Assembly: GCA_014529385.2 (NCBI GenBank)
Contig: CM043968.1
Location: 131,895,518 to 131,959,517 of the forward strand
Direction of reading: 5' to 3'
From: Adiantum capillus-veneris
Lineage: Eukaryota; Streptophyta; Polypodiopsida; Polypodiales; Pteridaceae
Length of the DNA stretch: 64,000 nt
Positions within the stretch are counted from its first letter, which is position 1. Each line of letters begins with the position of its first letter. Shown here piece by piece: positions 1 to 9,119 of the stretch. The position numbers and the translations under genes are program-made. The notes under the pieces are model-generated. The model saw only the letters and a program-made list of their open reading frames with translations. It was not told the origin of the DNA and made no database searches.

Positions 1-701
1 AAGGCCACCGTCGAATGGTATCCACTTTGGATTGATCCATGTGTAGCCCAGTAGCGAAAATAACATGCCCAAGATAGTGAATTTCCTCCTTCATAAAATC
101 ACACTTGGATTCTTTGGCATATAATTGATTTGTTCGTAATAATTCAAACACTTGCCTTAGATGTTACAAGTGTCCTTTCTAAAAATCTCTGTATACTAGA
201 ATGTCATCAAGAAAAACAATAATAAATTTACCCAAGTACGGTTTCAAGACACTATCCATAAGGGTCATGAATGTTGCGGGCGCATTGGTTAACCCAAAAG
301 GCATAACCAAAAACTCGTAGTGTCCAAACCTTGTTTGGAATGCAGTTTTGGGGATATCGACAAGTCGAATGCGTACTTGGTGATAACCCAATCACAAGTC
401 TATTTTTGTAAAGATACGAGCATGAGTGAGTTTATTGAACAACTCATCCACGCGTTGCAATGGGTACTTGTTCTGAACAGTAACCGTATTCAAGCCACGG
501 TATGCACATGTGCATACTATCATCCTTTTTCTTCACTAATAGGATAGGAGAAGCCCATGGTGAAGAACTAAGCTGGATAAACCCTCTGCTAAGATAGTCA
601 GCAATTTGACCTTCCACCTCAACAACTTTAGGATAACTCATTTGGTAGGGTGGTTTACTTATTGGTTTACTGCTTGCAACCAAATCCATGCTATGTTGCA
701 C
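1..701 (-). pseudogene. ChrB chromovirus reverse transcriptase, broken, runs off left edge
   Basis: Remnant of a Ty3 reverse transcriptase. Reading leftwards from 701 it gives the entry block (QIADYLSRGFIQLSSSPWAS then PILLVKKKD), then after a frame change the core at 391-179 with [28 protein letters not shown] and the catalytic box VFLDDIL, which keeps both metal-binding aspartates. The last 180 bases continue into the thumb (LGHVI-like) and leave the window. The primary track of frames is interrupted between 444 and 391, so no functional protein can be made. It sits downstream of ChrB protease (934-1572) in normal gag-PR-RT order, on the minus strand. RNase H and integrase would lie left of base 1. 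A plus-strand fragment at 55066-57097 carries exactly those missing domains. Confidence 0.9.
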
Positions 702-933
702 CGGTCATGTCGACGGGATCCTGATGGAAAATCATTAGGAAAAACATCGTGAAATTCCTTTAATAAATTTTTTAAATCACTAGCAGCCTTTTCTTGTTGA
801 GAAGTAGCCGTGGTGGAAGAGATGAGAGAGAAGCATGCGGCGTTGAGGAATGTTCAGCAGATTCAATATTGGAAAGAAAATGAGATGGTGAGTAACACAG
901 AAAAACTTTATCTATTTCATTATCAGAAACGAG

Positions 934-1600
934 CTACATAAGCTTGGTTGTACATATCAGTGGTGGTGAGGAAGGCACATCCTTCTCTCCTAACAACAAC
1001 ACATGTGCGCCATGGGATTCAAAAATCAAGCTGTTGTGCTCGTAGCTACGCTTCAGGGATGGTCCTAGGCTATGCAACCATTCCCTACCAAGTACCACAT
1101 CTGCCCTCTCCATATTCATAACCTGAAAATCCAAGGATGTGCAATAACCTTGTATTTCCAGTGGTACAACTCGGACTTGAGTATCCCATATTTCGACATC
1201 ATAACCATTCATCATTGCTACCTTGTAGCGGTGGGAACTCGGAGTTTGTGGCAATTTGAGTTATTTCACTAATGCATAATTAATGAAATTGCAAGGGGCA
1301 CCATCATCTACCAAGATGCGCACCTTGTGCCCTTGCAGAGATCCGTGCATACGCACTAACTCATGTGGACCGAAGGTCTGTTGCAACATGGAAGCAGTGA
1401 TACAACATTCATGCACCACCTTGGTGTGTGTTACTTCCACTGTAGATAATCGTGAGGAAGACTCAAGAGGCATCAGTTGCACCATGTGCATTGCTTTCTC
1501 CTTGGATGAGCAACAAATTTCCCCTTGGGACAATCCTTTTTGCCATGGCCTCTTCCCAAGCATTGAAAGCATAACTTCTCTTTTTTAGCCTTATTAAAGT
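934..1600 (-). pseudogene. ChrB zinc-knuckle end of gag plus aspartic protease
   Basis: Two successive minus-strand reading blocks form the gag/protease junction of ChrB. Around 1560-1600 a CFQC-like zinc knuckle is recognisable but garbled by a frame change. The protease follows: HGSLQGHKVRILVDDGAPC then NFIN, where plant Ty3 elements normally have VDSGATHNFI. The active-site D-S-G is therefore D-D-G here. The flap and C-terminal part continues at 1254-934 (ADVVLGREWLHSLG, canonical for the protease end). A stop separates the two blocks at about 1261. The protein would process the Gag-Pol polyprotein in virus-like particles. The altered catalytic triplet and stop argue that it is dead. Confidence 0.85.
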
Positions 1601-2044
1601 CCTCATGAGAGAGAGGACCACGGGACCCCTTGGGTTTTTTAGTTGCTTCAAATTTGGCTACTATAAATTTCCTTTTATTGTGCCCATACTATGTGCGTGT
1701 ATTACTGTGTGTATTAGCAGGCACATGAATATTGTGTGATTTCATTTCATCTCGATCATCATGAATGTGTGCTTTCACTATGGCCTCCTCAAATGTTTTA
1801 GGGTCTTGAGTCTTGACGTGCTTCTTAAGCTCTAGTGTTAAACCGCGGATAAACCCACGTACTTGTTGAAGTTTCCTTCCATTACAGAGATGTGTGTCTG
1901 TAGTGCACGAAATTTTTGAATGTGGAGCAATTCATAAGCGTCATCACCTCCGTAGCATCACGGGCACCCTCCGTGAGCCATCATGGGGAGGATCAGGCGT
2001 ATGATGCTCGAAATCAAAGGTCATATTGATATCTGAATCCATGG
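1601..2044 (-). pseudogene. ChrB gag remnant
   Basis: Minus-strand translation gives a plausible gag start at about 2042 (MDSDINMTFDFEHHTPDPPH), then a stretch with stops, then the capsid end (LQQVRGFIRGLTLELKKHVK, FEEAIVKAHIHDDRDEMK) that typically precedes the zinc knuckle of plant chromoviruses. Several stops and at least one frame change interrupt it. Capsid protein assembling retrotransposon particles would have been its role. The assignment rests on position and capsid-like wording, not on a complete domain. Confidence 0.6.
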
Positions 2045-2781
2045 CAACACTGTGCAGTGTGAGAAAGAGAAAGAAGAATACCTTGATTCAAAAAACAATC
2101 CCATAGCCGTAGTATCCACTGAAAATGGTAATTAGCTGTGCTGATTATGTTGGTTGTCAAAGCTTTAATCAACCCACAAATCCACCCGTGCACGTACCCT
2201 GCTTGGACACATCGTAGTCAAGTCGATTAAGATTGGTGATTTCTTTAGTGCAATCGATTCTATGGACACTGTCGCCAATGGATCAAATTGTCGACTTGCT
2301 TATTGCTGTATGCAGGGAAGTGTCAATTGCTAATTGCCCGGCCCTTTGCCGATGGTAGCCGAGTGCACCTTTGAAACCTGCGACCACCGTGGACACTTGC
2401 CCTAGGGTTATTTGAGTTTTTCCCTAATGTTTTTGGGTGGCCCTAATATGGTGAGTCCCAATTTTTCCAAGCAGTGATGATGGCAACAGTGGGCCCGACT
2501 ACAAGCAAGAGGAGGAAAGAGCTGGAGTGCATGCTCTGTGGCCCGAGCAAGTTGGTGCTTGTGACGAGTTTTGCAGGCCCGTCTAGCATGCACAATTCAA
2601 GCCCGACTACGCTCTCTTTGGATGAGGTCGACTACACATCCCTCCCCGCCTCAACAAGCTCTGCACACGCTCCGGAGCTTCAGTGTCCTTCCCCCTTTGC
2701 AAGAGAGAAGCCTCACGGCATGCAGCATGCAAGAGGCTTAGAAAAGAAGCACCACGCCTCTTTTCCCCAAAGAAGGGATTG
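2045..2781. other. ChrB 5' leader, non-coding
   Basis: This stretch lies between the ChrB gag start and its primer binding site. Short open frames exist on both strands (for example 2474-2800 plus) but none resembles a known protein, and the plus-strand frame runs antisense to the element, so I treat all as chance. Confidence 0.6.
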
Positions 2782-2795
2782 GCTCTTGATACCAG
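2782..2795 (-). promoter_or_regulatory. ChrB primer binding site
   Basis: The minus strand reads TGGTATCAAGAGCC, close to TGGTATCAGAGC, the usual complement of the 3' end of initiator tRNA-Met. It abuts the end of the LTR at 2796, exactly where a primer site belongs. Confidence 0.8.
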
Positions 2796-2957
2796 TGTAA
2801 AGCCTAGGGCAGCTAGACCTTTGAATCCTCCTCCCAACCTCCCATTATAAAGGCAGGCTCCTAGCCTCTTTCCCTAATTGGATACCTTGTCCACATTGCC
2901 TAGCCTGGCCCCTGGCCATACTCCGTGACTCCCTAGCCTTGCCCTTGTCCTGATAAT
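2796..2957 (-). repeat. ChrB 5' LTR (about 160 bp)
   Basis: The block is the reverse complement of 56941-57097, which lies just after a chromodomain and polypurine tract and so is a ChrB 3' LTR. Both are only about 160 bp long. The 3' end in element sense is CTTTACA; a TATA-like TTTATAATGGG lies near 2845-2855 on the minus strand. The outer end has lost the expected TG. It joins ChrA RNase H DNA directly at 2958. Confidence 0.8.
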
Positions 2958-3065
2958 TTTTGACTCCCATATGATATGGCATGCCCTTCTTGAACCAAAA
3001 TAGCTCCAAGGAAATCACCACAAGCATCACATTGGACCTCAAATGACTTTGAGAGATTTAGTAGT
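2958..3065 (-). pseudogene. ChrA RNase H N-terminal fragment
   Basis: The minus strand encodes NLSKSFEVQCDACGDFLGAI followed by LVQEGHAISYGSQK, the start of a Ty3 RNase H. The plus-strand ChrA copy at 10352-10450 encodes the same segment (LSKPFEVQCDPCGDCLGAVL). It is cut on the left by the ChrB LTR and on the right by the short-LTR element, beyond which the preceding ChrA RT resumes at 6025. So this is an exon-sized slice of one ChrA element split by two insertions. Confidence 0.85.
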
Positions 3066-3207
3066 TGTTGAGAGAGAAGGAGAGAACACAGAAGTAGAAC
3101 CCCAAAGTGTGTAGAATACACACATGAGATGATGTATATATAGAGGGGACCTGGGTGCCATATATAGAGAAGCCATATATTGAGTAGCTTCACATATAAG
3201 CTCAACA
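3066..3207 (-). repeat. Short-LTR element, 3' LTR
   Basis: A 142-bp block starting TGTTGAG and ending CTCAACA on the plus strand, near-identical to 5855-5996. On the minus strand TATATATA (3134-3142) is a candidate TATA box. The adjoining 3208-3217 gives GAGCGGGGA on the minus strand, a good polypurine tract. Confidence 0.8.
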
Positions 3208-3235
3208 TCCCCGCTCAAATAAGGGTCCCTAACTG

Positions 3236-3919
3236 TGGATGAAAAAACCCTTGGGGGATCAAGGGAAAAACCCACAGCTCTATATACACCCACCGTTATA
3301 TTATAAAAATCATTGAATATACAAATGTTTACAAGGAGCTACATCACTCCTTTTACAATGAATGTTTTATGAGGAGTTACATTACTCCTATCCTATCAAA
3401 TACAATAATGAATACAAAGGTTCAATAAAGAGGTGTAAAAGCTATCGATTAGCTTGTAATCAAAAGTGTCTCCGTGAATCTGCTGTGTAGCTTGTCATCA
3501 ATATCGCATCACCAAACATGTCTTCATGTTGTCATCAATATGGCATCACCAAACATATCTTCATAAATCTTTTATTGTCACCAAGTTTGTCTTCATAAAA
3601 TCAATTCTTTGATCAATCCTACATAGATCATAGACTCCAAAAAAAAACATGTCATGAAAATTATTAGCATCGTTAATGAAATAATTACGTTCACAATGCC
3701 ATAGGAGATGGTTCGCGACGCCACTCTTTTGACGACATATATACGCACGACAACATATGGTACATAAAGTATAAACGTAAAAGTACAAAATGTGTGATTA
3801 CGTGATACAAATGATATGTGTATATACAACATAAAACAACATTTATCAATGTAGTGATCAATGAATACCATCAAAGTATTAACAAAATATCATCATTATA
3901 TTAATAAAAATGAATAAAT
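3236..3919. other. AT-rich interior of the short-LTR element
   Basis: Contains no reading frame with recognisable content. There are two loosely repeated stretches with ttacaaggagctacatcact (3331-3350) and a variant near 3370, and ATATATAC-type runs. Confidence 0.5.
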
Positions 3920-4320
3920 GATCATGGTATCAACGAAAAGCATCATGATATCACCGAGAATAATTATTGTATCAACGAAATAACATCATGGCATCACCGA
4001 GAATAACCATGGTATCAACGAAACATCATCATGGCATCACCGAGAATAACCATGGTATCAACGAAACAACATCATGGTATCACCGAGAATAACCATGGTA
4101 TCAACAAAACATCATCATGGTATCAATAAAAATCACCATGGAATCAACGAAATATCATCATGGAATCACCGAGAATAACCATGGTATCAACGAAATATCA
4201 TCATGGCACCACCGAGAATAACCATGGTATCAATGACATATCATCATGGTATCAACGAAAATCACCATGACCAAAGTATTAACAAAACATCATCATGGTA
4301 CCATCAAAATCACTATGGTA
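3920..4320. repeat. 43-bp minisatellite, about 9 units
   Basis: The word ACCATGGTATCAACGAA or a close variant recurs at 4006, 4049, 4092, 4135, 4178, 4221 and 4264: every step is exactly 43 bp. A diverged unit lies at 3963, with weaker ones at about 3921 and 4312 (48-bp step). Each unit alternates ATCATCATGG with ACCGAGAATAACC. The array is internal to the short-LTR element. Confidence 0.9.
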
Positions 4321-4612
4321 TCAATGAGAAATTATCAATAAAACGACGTAAACTATATCTCTAAAAGAATAATTATACGAGAATCAATGAACGAGTATAT
4401 CATATAACAAAAGATCATGTACCAACAGTAGCTCGATAGAATTTGGACGATCATCAACGGCTCGACTGAATCGGAACGATGTGTAACTGGCTTCTGCAGC
4501 AAAGTTACGTCAGTAACAAATATATGATTGATGAAGAAAAATGTAATTGAGAAGTTTTCAATTATGAGAAAAATCAAAAGCAAAAAGTAAAATTTTGATT
4601 TTCAAACATATT

Positions 4613-5841
4613 CGCAGTCCGAGACGATAACCCAAAATCGGTGCAGAATTTAGAGAAACTTCCTTCTGCAAAGTTATAGACCACATCGATTCCGGTCTCC
4701 CATAGCGGGTAGTTTCTTCTGCAAAGTTGTAGAACACATCGATTCCGGTCTCTCACGCGGGTAGTTTCTGCAAAATCGTTTTCAATAAGCAGAAAAATAA
4801 AAAACAAAAAACGAAAATTGCTTTTTATGTATGTACGCAGTCTGCGAATGATAACTCAAAATCGGTGCAGAATTTGAAAACACTTTCTTCTGCAAAGTTG
4901 TAGACCACAACCATTCCGGTCTGCCACGCGGGTAGTTTCTGCAAAATCGTTTTCAATTAGCAAAAAAATCAAAAACAAAAAGCGAAAGTTTCTTTTCAGG
5001 TATGTACGCAGTCCGCGAACGATAACTCAAAATCGGTGCAGAATTTGAAAACACTTCCTTCTGCAAAGTTGTAGACCACAGCGATTCCGGTCTCCTATGC
5101 GAGTAGTTTCTGCAAAATCGTTTCGAATTAGCAGAAAAATTAAAAACAAAAAGCGGAAGTTGCTTTTTAGGTATGTACGCAGTCCGCGAACGATAACTCA
5201 AAATCGGTGCAGAATTTGAAAAAACTTCCTTCTGCAAAGTTGTAGACCACATCGATTCTGGTTTCTCTAACGGGTAGTTTTTGCAAAATCGTTTTCAATT
5301 AGCAAAAAAATCAAAAACAAAATGCGGAAGCTGTTTTTCAAGTAAGTACGCAGTCCGTGAACGATAACTCAAAATCGGTGCAGAATTTGAAGAAACTTCC
5401 TTCTGCAAAGTTGTAGACCACATTGATTCCGAACTCCCTTACGAGTAGTTTCTGCAAAATCGTTTCGAATTAGCAGAAAAATCAAAAACAATAAGCGGAA
5501 GTTGCTTTTTAGGTATGTACGCAGTCCGCGAACAATAACTCAAAATCGGTGCAGAATTTGAAAAAACTTCCTTCTGCAAAGTTGTAGACCACATCGATTC
5601 TGGTCTTTTTAGCGGGTAGTTTCTGCAAAATCGTTTCCAATTAGCGGAAAAATCAAAAACAAAACGCGGAAGCTGTTTTTCAGGTATGTACGCAGTCCAC
5701 GAACGATAACTCAAAATCGGTGCAGAAATTGAAGAAACTTCCTTTTGCAAAGTTGTAGACCACATTGATTCCGATCCTTCATGCGGGTAGTTTCTGCAAA
5801 ATCGATTTTGATCAGGAGAAAAATCGAAAACAAAAACGTAC
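4613..5841. repeat. 171-bp tandem array, about 7 units
   Basis: The word CGCAGTCCGCGAACGATAAC or a variant starts at 4836, 5007, 5178, 5349, 5520 and 5691, always 171 bp apart. The first unit starts at 4613, 223 bp before the next, because it carries an extra 52-bp internal duplication. The last unit runs into the primer binding site at 5842. Units differ by scattered substitutions without indels, so all remain in register as 57 codons. Confidence 0.93.
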
Positions 5842-5912
5842 TGCTCTGATACCATGTTGAGAGAGAAGGAGAGAACACAGAAGTAGAACCCCAAAGTGTG
5901 TAGAATACACAC
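4953..5912 (-). other. Open frame of 57-residue repeats across the 171-bp array
   Basis: Because 171 is 57 codons, one minus-strand frame stays in phase through the array. Frames 5912-5439 and 5252-4953 are the same phase, separated only by a TAA and a TGA. Each unit gives a motif around RNYP, ESMWSTTLQKEV, SNSAPILSYRSRTAYIPEKQ and FVFDFSAN. The frame begins in the LTR, and an ATG overlaps the LTR/primer-site junction (MVSEQ). I recognise no protein family. Absence of frameshifts may only reflect the indel-free array, so coding is doubtful. Confidence 0.3.
5842..5854 (-). promoter_or_regulatory. Primer binding site of short-LTR element
   Basis: The minus strand reads TGGTATCAGAGCA directly after the LTR end, a full match to the usual plant tRNA-iMet primer site. 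Confidence 0.9.
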
Positions 5913-5996
5913 ATGAGATGATGTATATATAGAGGGGACTTGGGTGCCATATATAGAGAAGCCATATATTGAGTAGCTTCACATATAAGCTCAACA
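5855..5996 (-). repeat. Short-LTR element, 5' LTR
   Basis: A 142-bp copy of 3066-3207, bounded by TGTTGAG and CTCAACA. Oddly, 28 bp beyond its right end (5997-6024) also match the polypurine region flanking the other LTR, where host DNA is expected. Confidence 0.8.
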
Positions 5997-6024
5997 CCCC
6001 CGCTCAAATAAGGGTCCGTAACTG

Positions 6025-6671
6025 AGCACACATTGAGAGATAAGCTTCTCCTTAAGCTTCTTCAAAAGCTTATTGCACTTTTGCATTCCACTCTTGCAAT
6101 GGGCTTGCTATTAGCGAGTTTTTTTCTATGATGCATCTATAGTATGCACACATACCTATGAAGCTTCGTACCTCCTGTAGATTCCTTGGATTAAGCCAAC
6201 CTTTTATTATCTCTAACTTTGTTGGATCCATACGGTGCCATCTTTAGAGATAATGTGACCTAAATATTGAATCTCTTGTAGGAAAAACTCACTTTTCTTC
6301 TGATTAATGAAAAGCTTATTCTCTCTCACAACTTGAAAGATTACCTAGAGGTGTCGCTTGTACTCGTCAAGAGAATTTGAATGGCCTGAAGATTTTTGTT
6401 TATCATGAGTTTGAATGTGTCTGAAACATTTGTCAAGTCAAAACTTGTAACTAATCAAATAGATCTTCTTCCCGCGGCACGGAAAATCTATTTTTGATAA
6501 TCATCTTATTTAGTGATGTATAGTCAATACACATGTGATATGTGTCGTCTTTCTTTTGCACTAAAATTAATGGTGAACAAAATGGAGAGATGCTAGGCCT
6601 CACCATCCTTATTCCACAAAATCATGCACTTGCCTCATGATCTCCTCTTTTGAGCTTGGAAAACTCCATCA
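6025..6671 (-). pseudogene. ChrA reverse transcriptase remnant (half 1)
   Basis: The minus strand shows the Ty3 RT entry (IRMVRPSISPFCSPLILVQK then KDDTYHMCIDY), a degenerate middle, then LFINQKKSEFFLQEIQYLGH, which is the thumb, and the connection KKLKEKLISQCV leading to RNase H at 3065. Frames break several times and much of the palm between 6370 and 6480 is lost or scrambled. At about 6671 the RT is fused to gag: codons for LQQAMG are followed at once by the pre-RT linker, so gag C-terminus and protease (about 2 kb in the 60.9-62.6 kb copy) are deleted. Confidence 0.85.
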
Positions 6672-7204
6672 GGGGCTTCCCATAGCTTGTTGCAACCTAG
6701 TAACAAGATACTTAACAAACATGGGGGCATCATCATTAGCACCTTCATGTGCAAAATCAAAGTTATTAATGTTCAATTCTACTGTCTTGGTTATTGTCAG
6801 CCATGTTAATTAAACTTATGTGTTTACTTAGTGTATGCTTTGGCTATTCAAAACCTTAGTTCCTACTCCTCTTAGCCGTTGAAAATAGGCACTTAAGTAT
6901 ATACACCCACGGCTCAAATTGGTTAATTATAGAGAGTAGTGGAGTGGGTCTAACATAGCAAAGTTGCCAAGGGATAGCTCCTTTCGGACCTCTTATGGCT
7001 CAATAATGGTAAAGACGTAGGCAAGTCTAAAAAGACTCCATTATTAGGACCAAATCTTCCAAGGTGTGGACCATATCCCACATAGTGGGCTCAACAAAAC
7101 TGATAATAGATCCCACTCCCACTTTCCCTCATACAAGTAACAAAATCAACCATTAATAGGCTACTTAAGGACCTCTCTTCTTTAGCAAGAAAAGAGAAAC
7201 CAAA
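6672..7204 (-). pseudogene. ChrA gag start and leader (half 1)
   Basis: Homologous to 62510-63039. The gag ATG at 6804 gives MADNNQDSRIEH and then stops; the other copy starts MVVNNQESRMNIDNF at 62639. Only the first roughly 45 codons remain before the deletion junction. Bases 6805-7204 are leader without a supported ORF. Confidence 0.75.
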
Positions 7205-7218
7205 TGCTCTAATACCAA
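7205..7218 (-). promoter_or_regulatory. ChrA primer binding site (half 1)
   Basis: Minus strand TTGGTATTAGAGC, one or two changes from the tRNA-iMet primer site, directly adjoining the LTR. Confidence 0.75.
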
Positions 7219-8181
7219 TGTAATGGAAATGGCCTATGAACTTTGAGAGTAGTGGAACTAGGAAATTAGATAAAGCACTTTTGTGAGATTACTTTCTGAG
7301 CATAGCGGGTGAACTTAATTGATGTTAGCAACATAAACATGGTACTTAGTTAACTTGGCATAAACAGTACTTTTGCAAGAGAGAGAGTTTAGAGAACATG
7401 ACAACATTTGAGGACCGGATTCATACAGAGCCAGTGCCCCCTCCAATAGGCCTTTTCATTACAGTTTCTCCCATGAAGAGAGACTTGGTACAATACAATC
7501 TTTGTGTTCCTTGTGACCTAGGTGATGCAATGAAGATGGAAAGATTAATGCATCACAAGCATAACATAAACTTTATAGAAAACATTAACTATCCCAAGCC
7601 TAATTCCCAAAGGCTCAAACACTTTCGAGGCTGGAGAGAGCTAGCGACGAATGAGGGTCAGGAAGAGGAAGAAGAAACATTCCATAGGAGAAAGAAATAG
7701 TTCCTCACTTATCATCACTCTTCTTGATAGCATACATAATACCATAGTAATGAAGATGGAGAAGATGGCAAGATTAAGCATTTAAGCATGGCTCTTTGTT
7801 GGATTTGCATTCCATAGCCAAGAGTGTTGGTGTAGGCTCTTACTGCTCGCAAGCTTGGAGAAGGAGGTGAAGTTCCTCTACATTCACCAAGTAAGAATGA
7901 ATCCACAAAATAAGTGTGTGAGAGGTGAATATCCCCCCAAAAAACCCCTTGCTTGCTTGCGTGGGCCCCTAGAAGAACTTATTGCACATTGCTCTTTGGT
8001 AGACCATCTCCTTTTGGACCGCTATTGAGATGCAACATCTCTCCTTTTTGTCCCCTGTTGAGATAGGTCTAGAAGCACATTTGTCTATTCTAACTCTTGT
8101 TGCCATTTATTCTCCCACTTTAATTGATTAGTTTAATATGAGAAAATCATTTGGGTTAGTTAGATATTAGATTTTAAGACA
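7219..8181 (-). repeat. ChrA 5' LTR, internally deleted (963 bp)
   Basis: Starts TGTAATGG and ends AAGACA on the plus strand. It matches the inverse of 59519-60920 and the start of 63053-64000. About 670 bp present in the copy at 59.5-60.9 kb are missing near 7970. A plus-strand frame at 7398-7700 is inside the LTR and antisense to the element; I do not call it a gene. Confidence 0.85.
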
Positions 8182-8356
8182 CAAAGTTAGGCATTTAAGC
8201 TTTTGAGATGGGAGATACTTCAACTGTTGTTGACACAGCTTTCAAGGGACAACAAGTCTCCGTTACTCCCTTGATTGGGAAATTGAGGATTCATGTCTAA
8301 AGCTCTGTCGACAAAGAAGATTTTTTCATCTCTCCTCTCTAACATGAGGATGCTAT
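8182..8356 (+). pseudogene. ChrA protease fragment, plus-strand copy, left of transposon
   Basis: Plus-strand codons from 8209 read MGDTSTVVDTAFKGQQVSVT then PLIGKLRIHV, a stop, then SSVDKEDFFISPL, the middle of the ChrA protease/linker. Joining 8356 across the transposon to 9120 restores the frame in register (DAIL then GAPWF), which confirms both the protein identity and the insertion point. Two stops already interrupt it. This copy begins abruptly against the minus-strand LTR at 8181. Confidence 0.8.
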
Positions 8357-8364
8357 CCTAGGGG
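8357..8364. repeat. 8-bp target site duplication, left
   Basis: CCTAGGGG, repeated exactly at 9120-9127. Confidence 0.9.
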
Positions 8365-9119
8365 CCCGGGCGATTCACCATGGAAAACTTACCACACCAC
8401 GTAAGTCCATAGTTTTTCACAAGTTACATAAGCATACAAGTTAGGGGTAGGCCCCCAATAATTTATCTCCCAATCTTAAAAATAAGGGAGGGAGTGTCAT
8501 ATTTGTGGGGGCGGGGAGGGAGAAGTGAGAAAAGGGAAAACTGAGAGGAAGTTTTTGTGTTTCAAAACTATGGCTTCCCAAAAGAGTCTGCCCTCAAACT
8601 TGTGAGTCAATATCTACAAAGATATATGCAAGAAGTAACATTGCTTTGTATCAATTTCTTGTTTTGAGATTATAGTTCATTTGTTGAGGGGTGAAAGCTA
8701 TAAACAGTTTGTATAGATGCAAATTTACATGGAGAACCTAACACAACATTAAAACCACGTTTTTTGAGTAATTTAGATGGGTGAGAATTGGACGGTAGCT
8801 AGAGTGTAGGCTAAACGGGCACATAGTTTGAAAGTCAAACTCAGACACATTGAGGGTACATCTAGTTACCAACAAAAGTGATTCCTTAGTACGTTACCAG
8901 TCATTATGCTACACGCTCTTTGACTAGTTTTACTCAATTAGATCATGTGAGACCTAAGTTTATAGTAAGATACGGGTATGATAGTTTTTTGAATTGATTT
9001 TTGTATAATCATAGAAAGGGGGTCTTATTCCCTAACATGAGTCGTATATAGGGGTTTTATCAAAGTTGTCCGCTAGCACAGGTGGCATCCCGTTTTGTAT
9101 ATAGAGTGAATCCCCCGGG
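8365..9119. mobile_element. 755-bp TIR DNA transposon, non-autonomous
   Basis: The element starts CCCGGGCGATTCACCATGG and ends with the inverse of CCCGGGGGATTCACT, giving about 14 bp of terminal inverted repeat. It is flanked by a perfect 8-bp duplication (CCTAGGGG). It interrupts the ChrA protease, and removing it with one duplication restores the frame. It has no transposase-like frame. The inner part carries a G-rich tract at 8500-8520. Bases 8365-8865 match 58286-58830 inverted, where a second, end-deleted copy sits in ChrA integrase. Eight-bp duplications suggest hAT, but hAT ends usually begin CAG or TAG, so the superfamily is uncertain. Confidence 0.88.

Larger units (their letters stand above)
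3066..6024 (-). mobile_element. Short-LTR non-autonomous retroelement with two tandem arrays
   Basis: A direct repeat pair (3066-3235 and 5855-6024) brackets about 2.6 kb without recognisable gag or pol. Each repeat contains a 142-bp core bounded by TGTTGAG and CTCAACA. A perfect 12-bp tRNA-iMet primer site abuts the right repeat (5842-5854, minus strand), and a polypurine-like GAGCGGGGA abuts the left one, so the element reads on the minus strand. Short LTRs, primer site, PPT and no coding capacity are TRIM features, but TRIM interiors are usually only a few hundred bases. Here the interior is filled by a 43-bp and a 171-bp tandem array. It sits inside ChrA between RT (6025 on) and RNase H (2958-3065). 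A clean target duplication is not visible (GTAGT left, GTAAC right at best). Confidence 0.75.

Noticed and set aside
2474-2837. Overlapping frames on both strands in the ChrB leader
   Set aside because: Antisense or LTR-spanning, no recognisable motif; mutually overlapping.
3920-5841. CRISPR-like regular repeats
   Set aside because: Units are head-to-tail without unique spacers, lie inside an LTR element and in a eukaryotic context; these are mini- and satellite repeats.
5997-6060. Target duplication of the short-LTR element
   Set aside because: GTAGT versus GTAAC share only three of five bases; not strong enough to call.
7398-7700. 100-aa plus-strand frame
   Set aside because: Inside the ChrA LTR and antisense to it; the same region at 63301 reads on in a diverged form with simple GAA-rich ending. 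No codon-level support.
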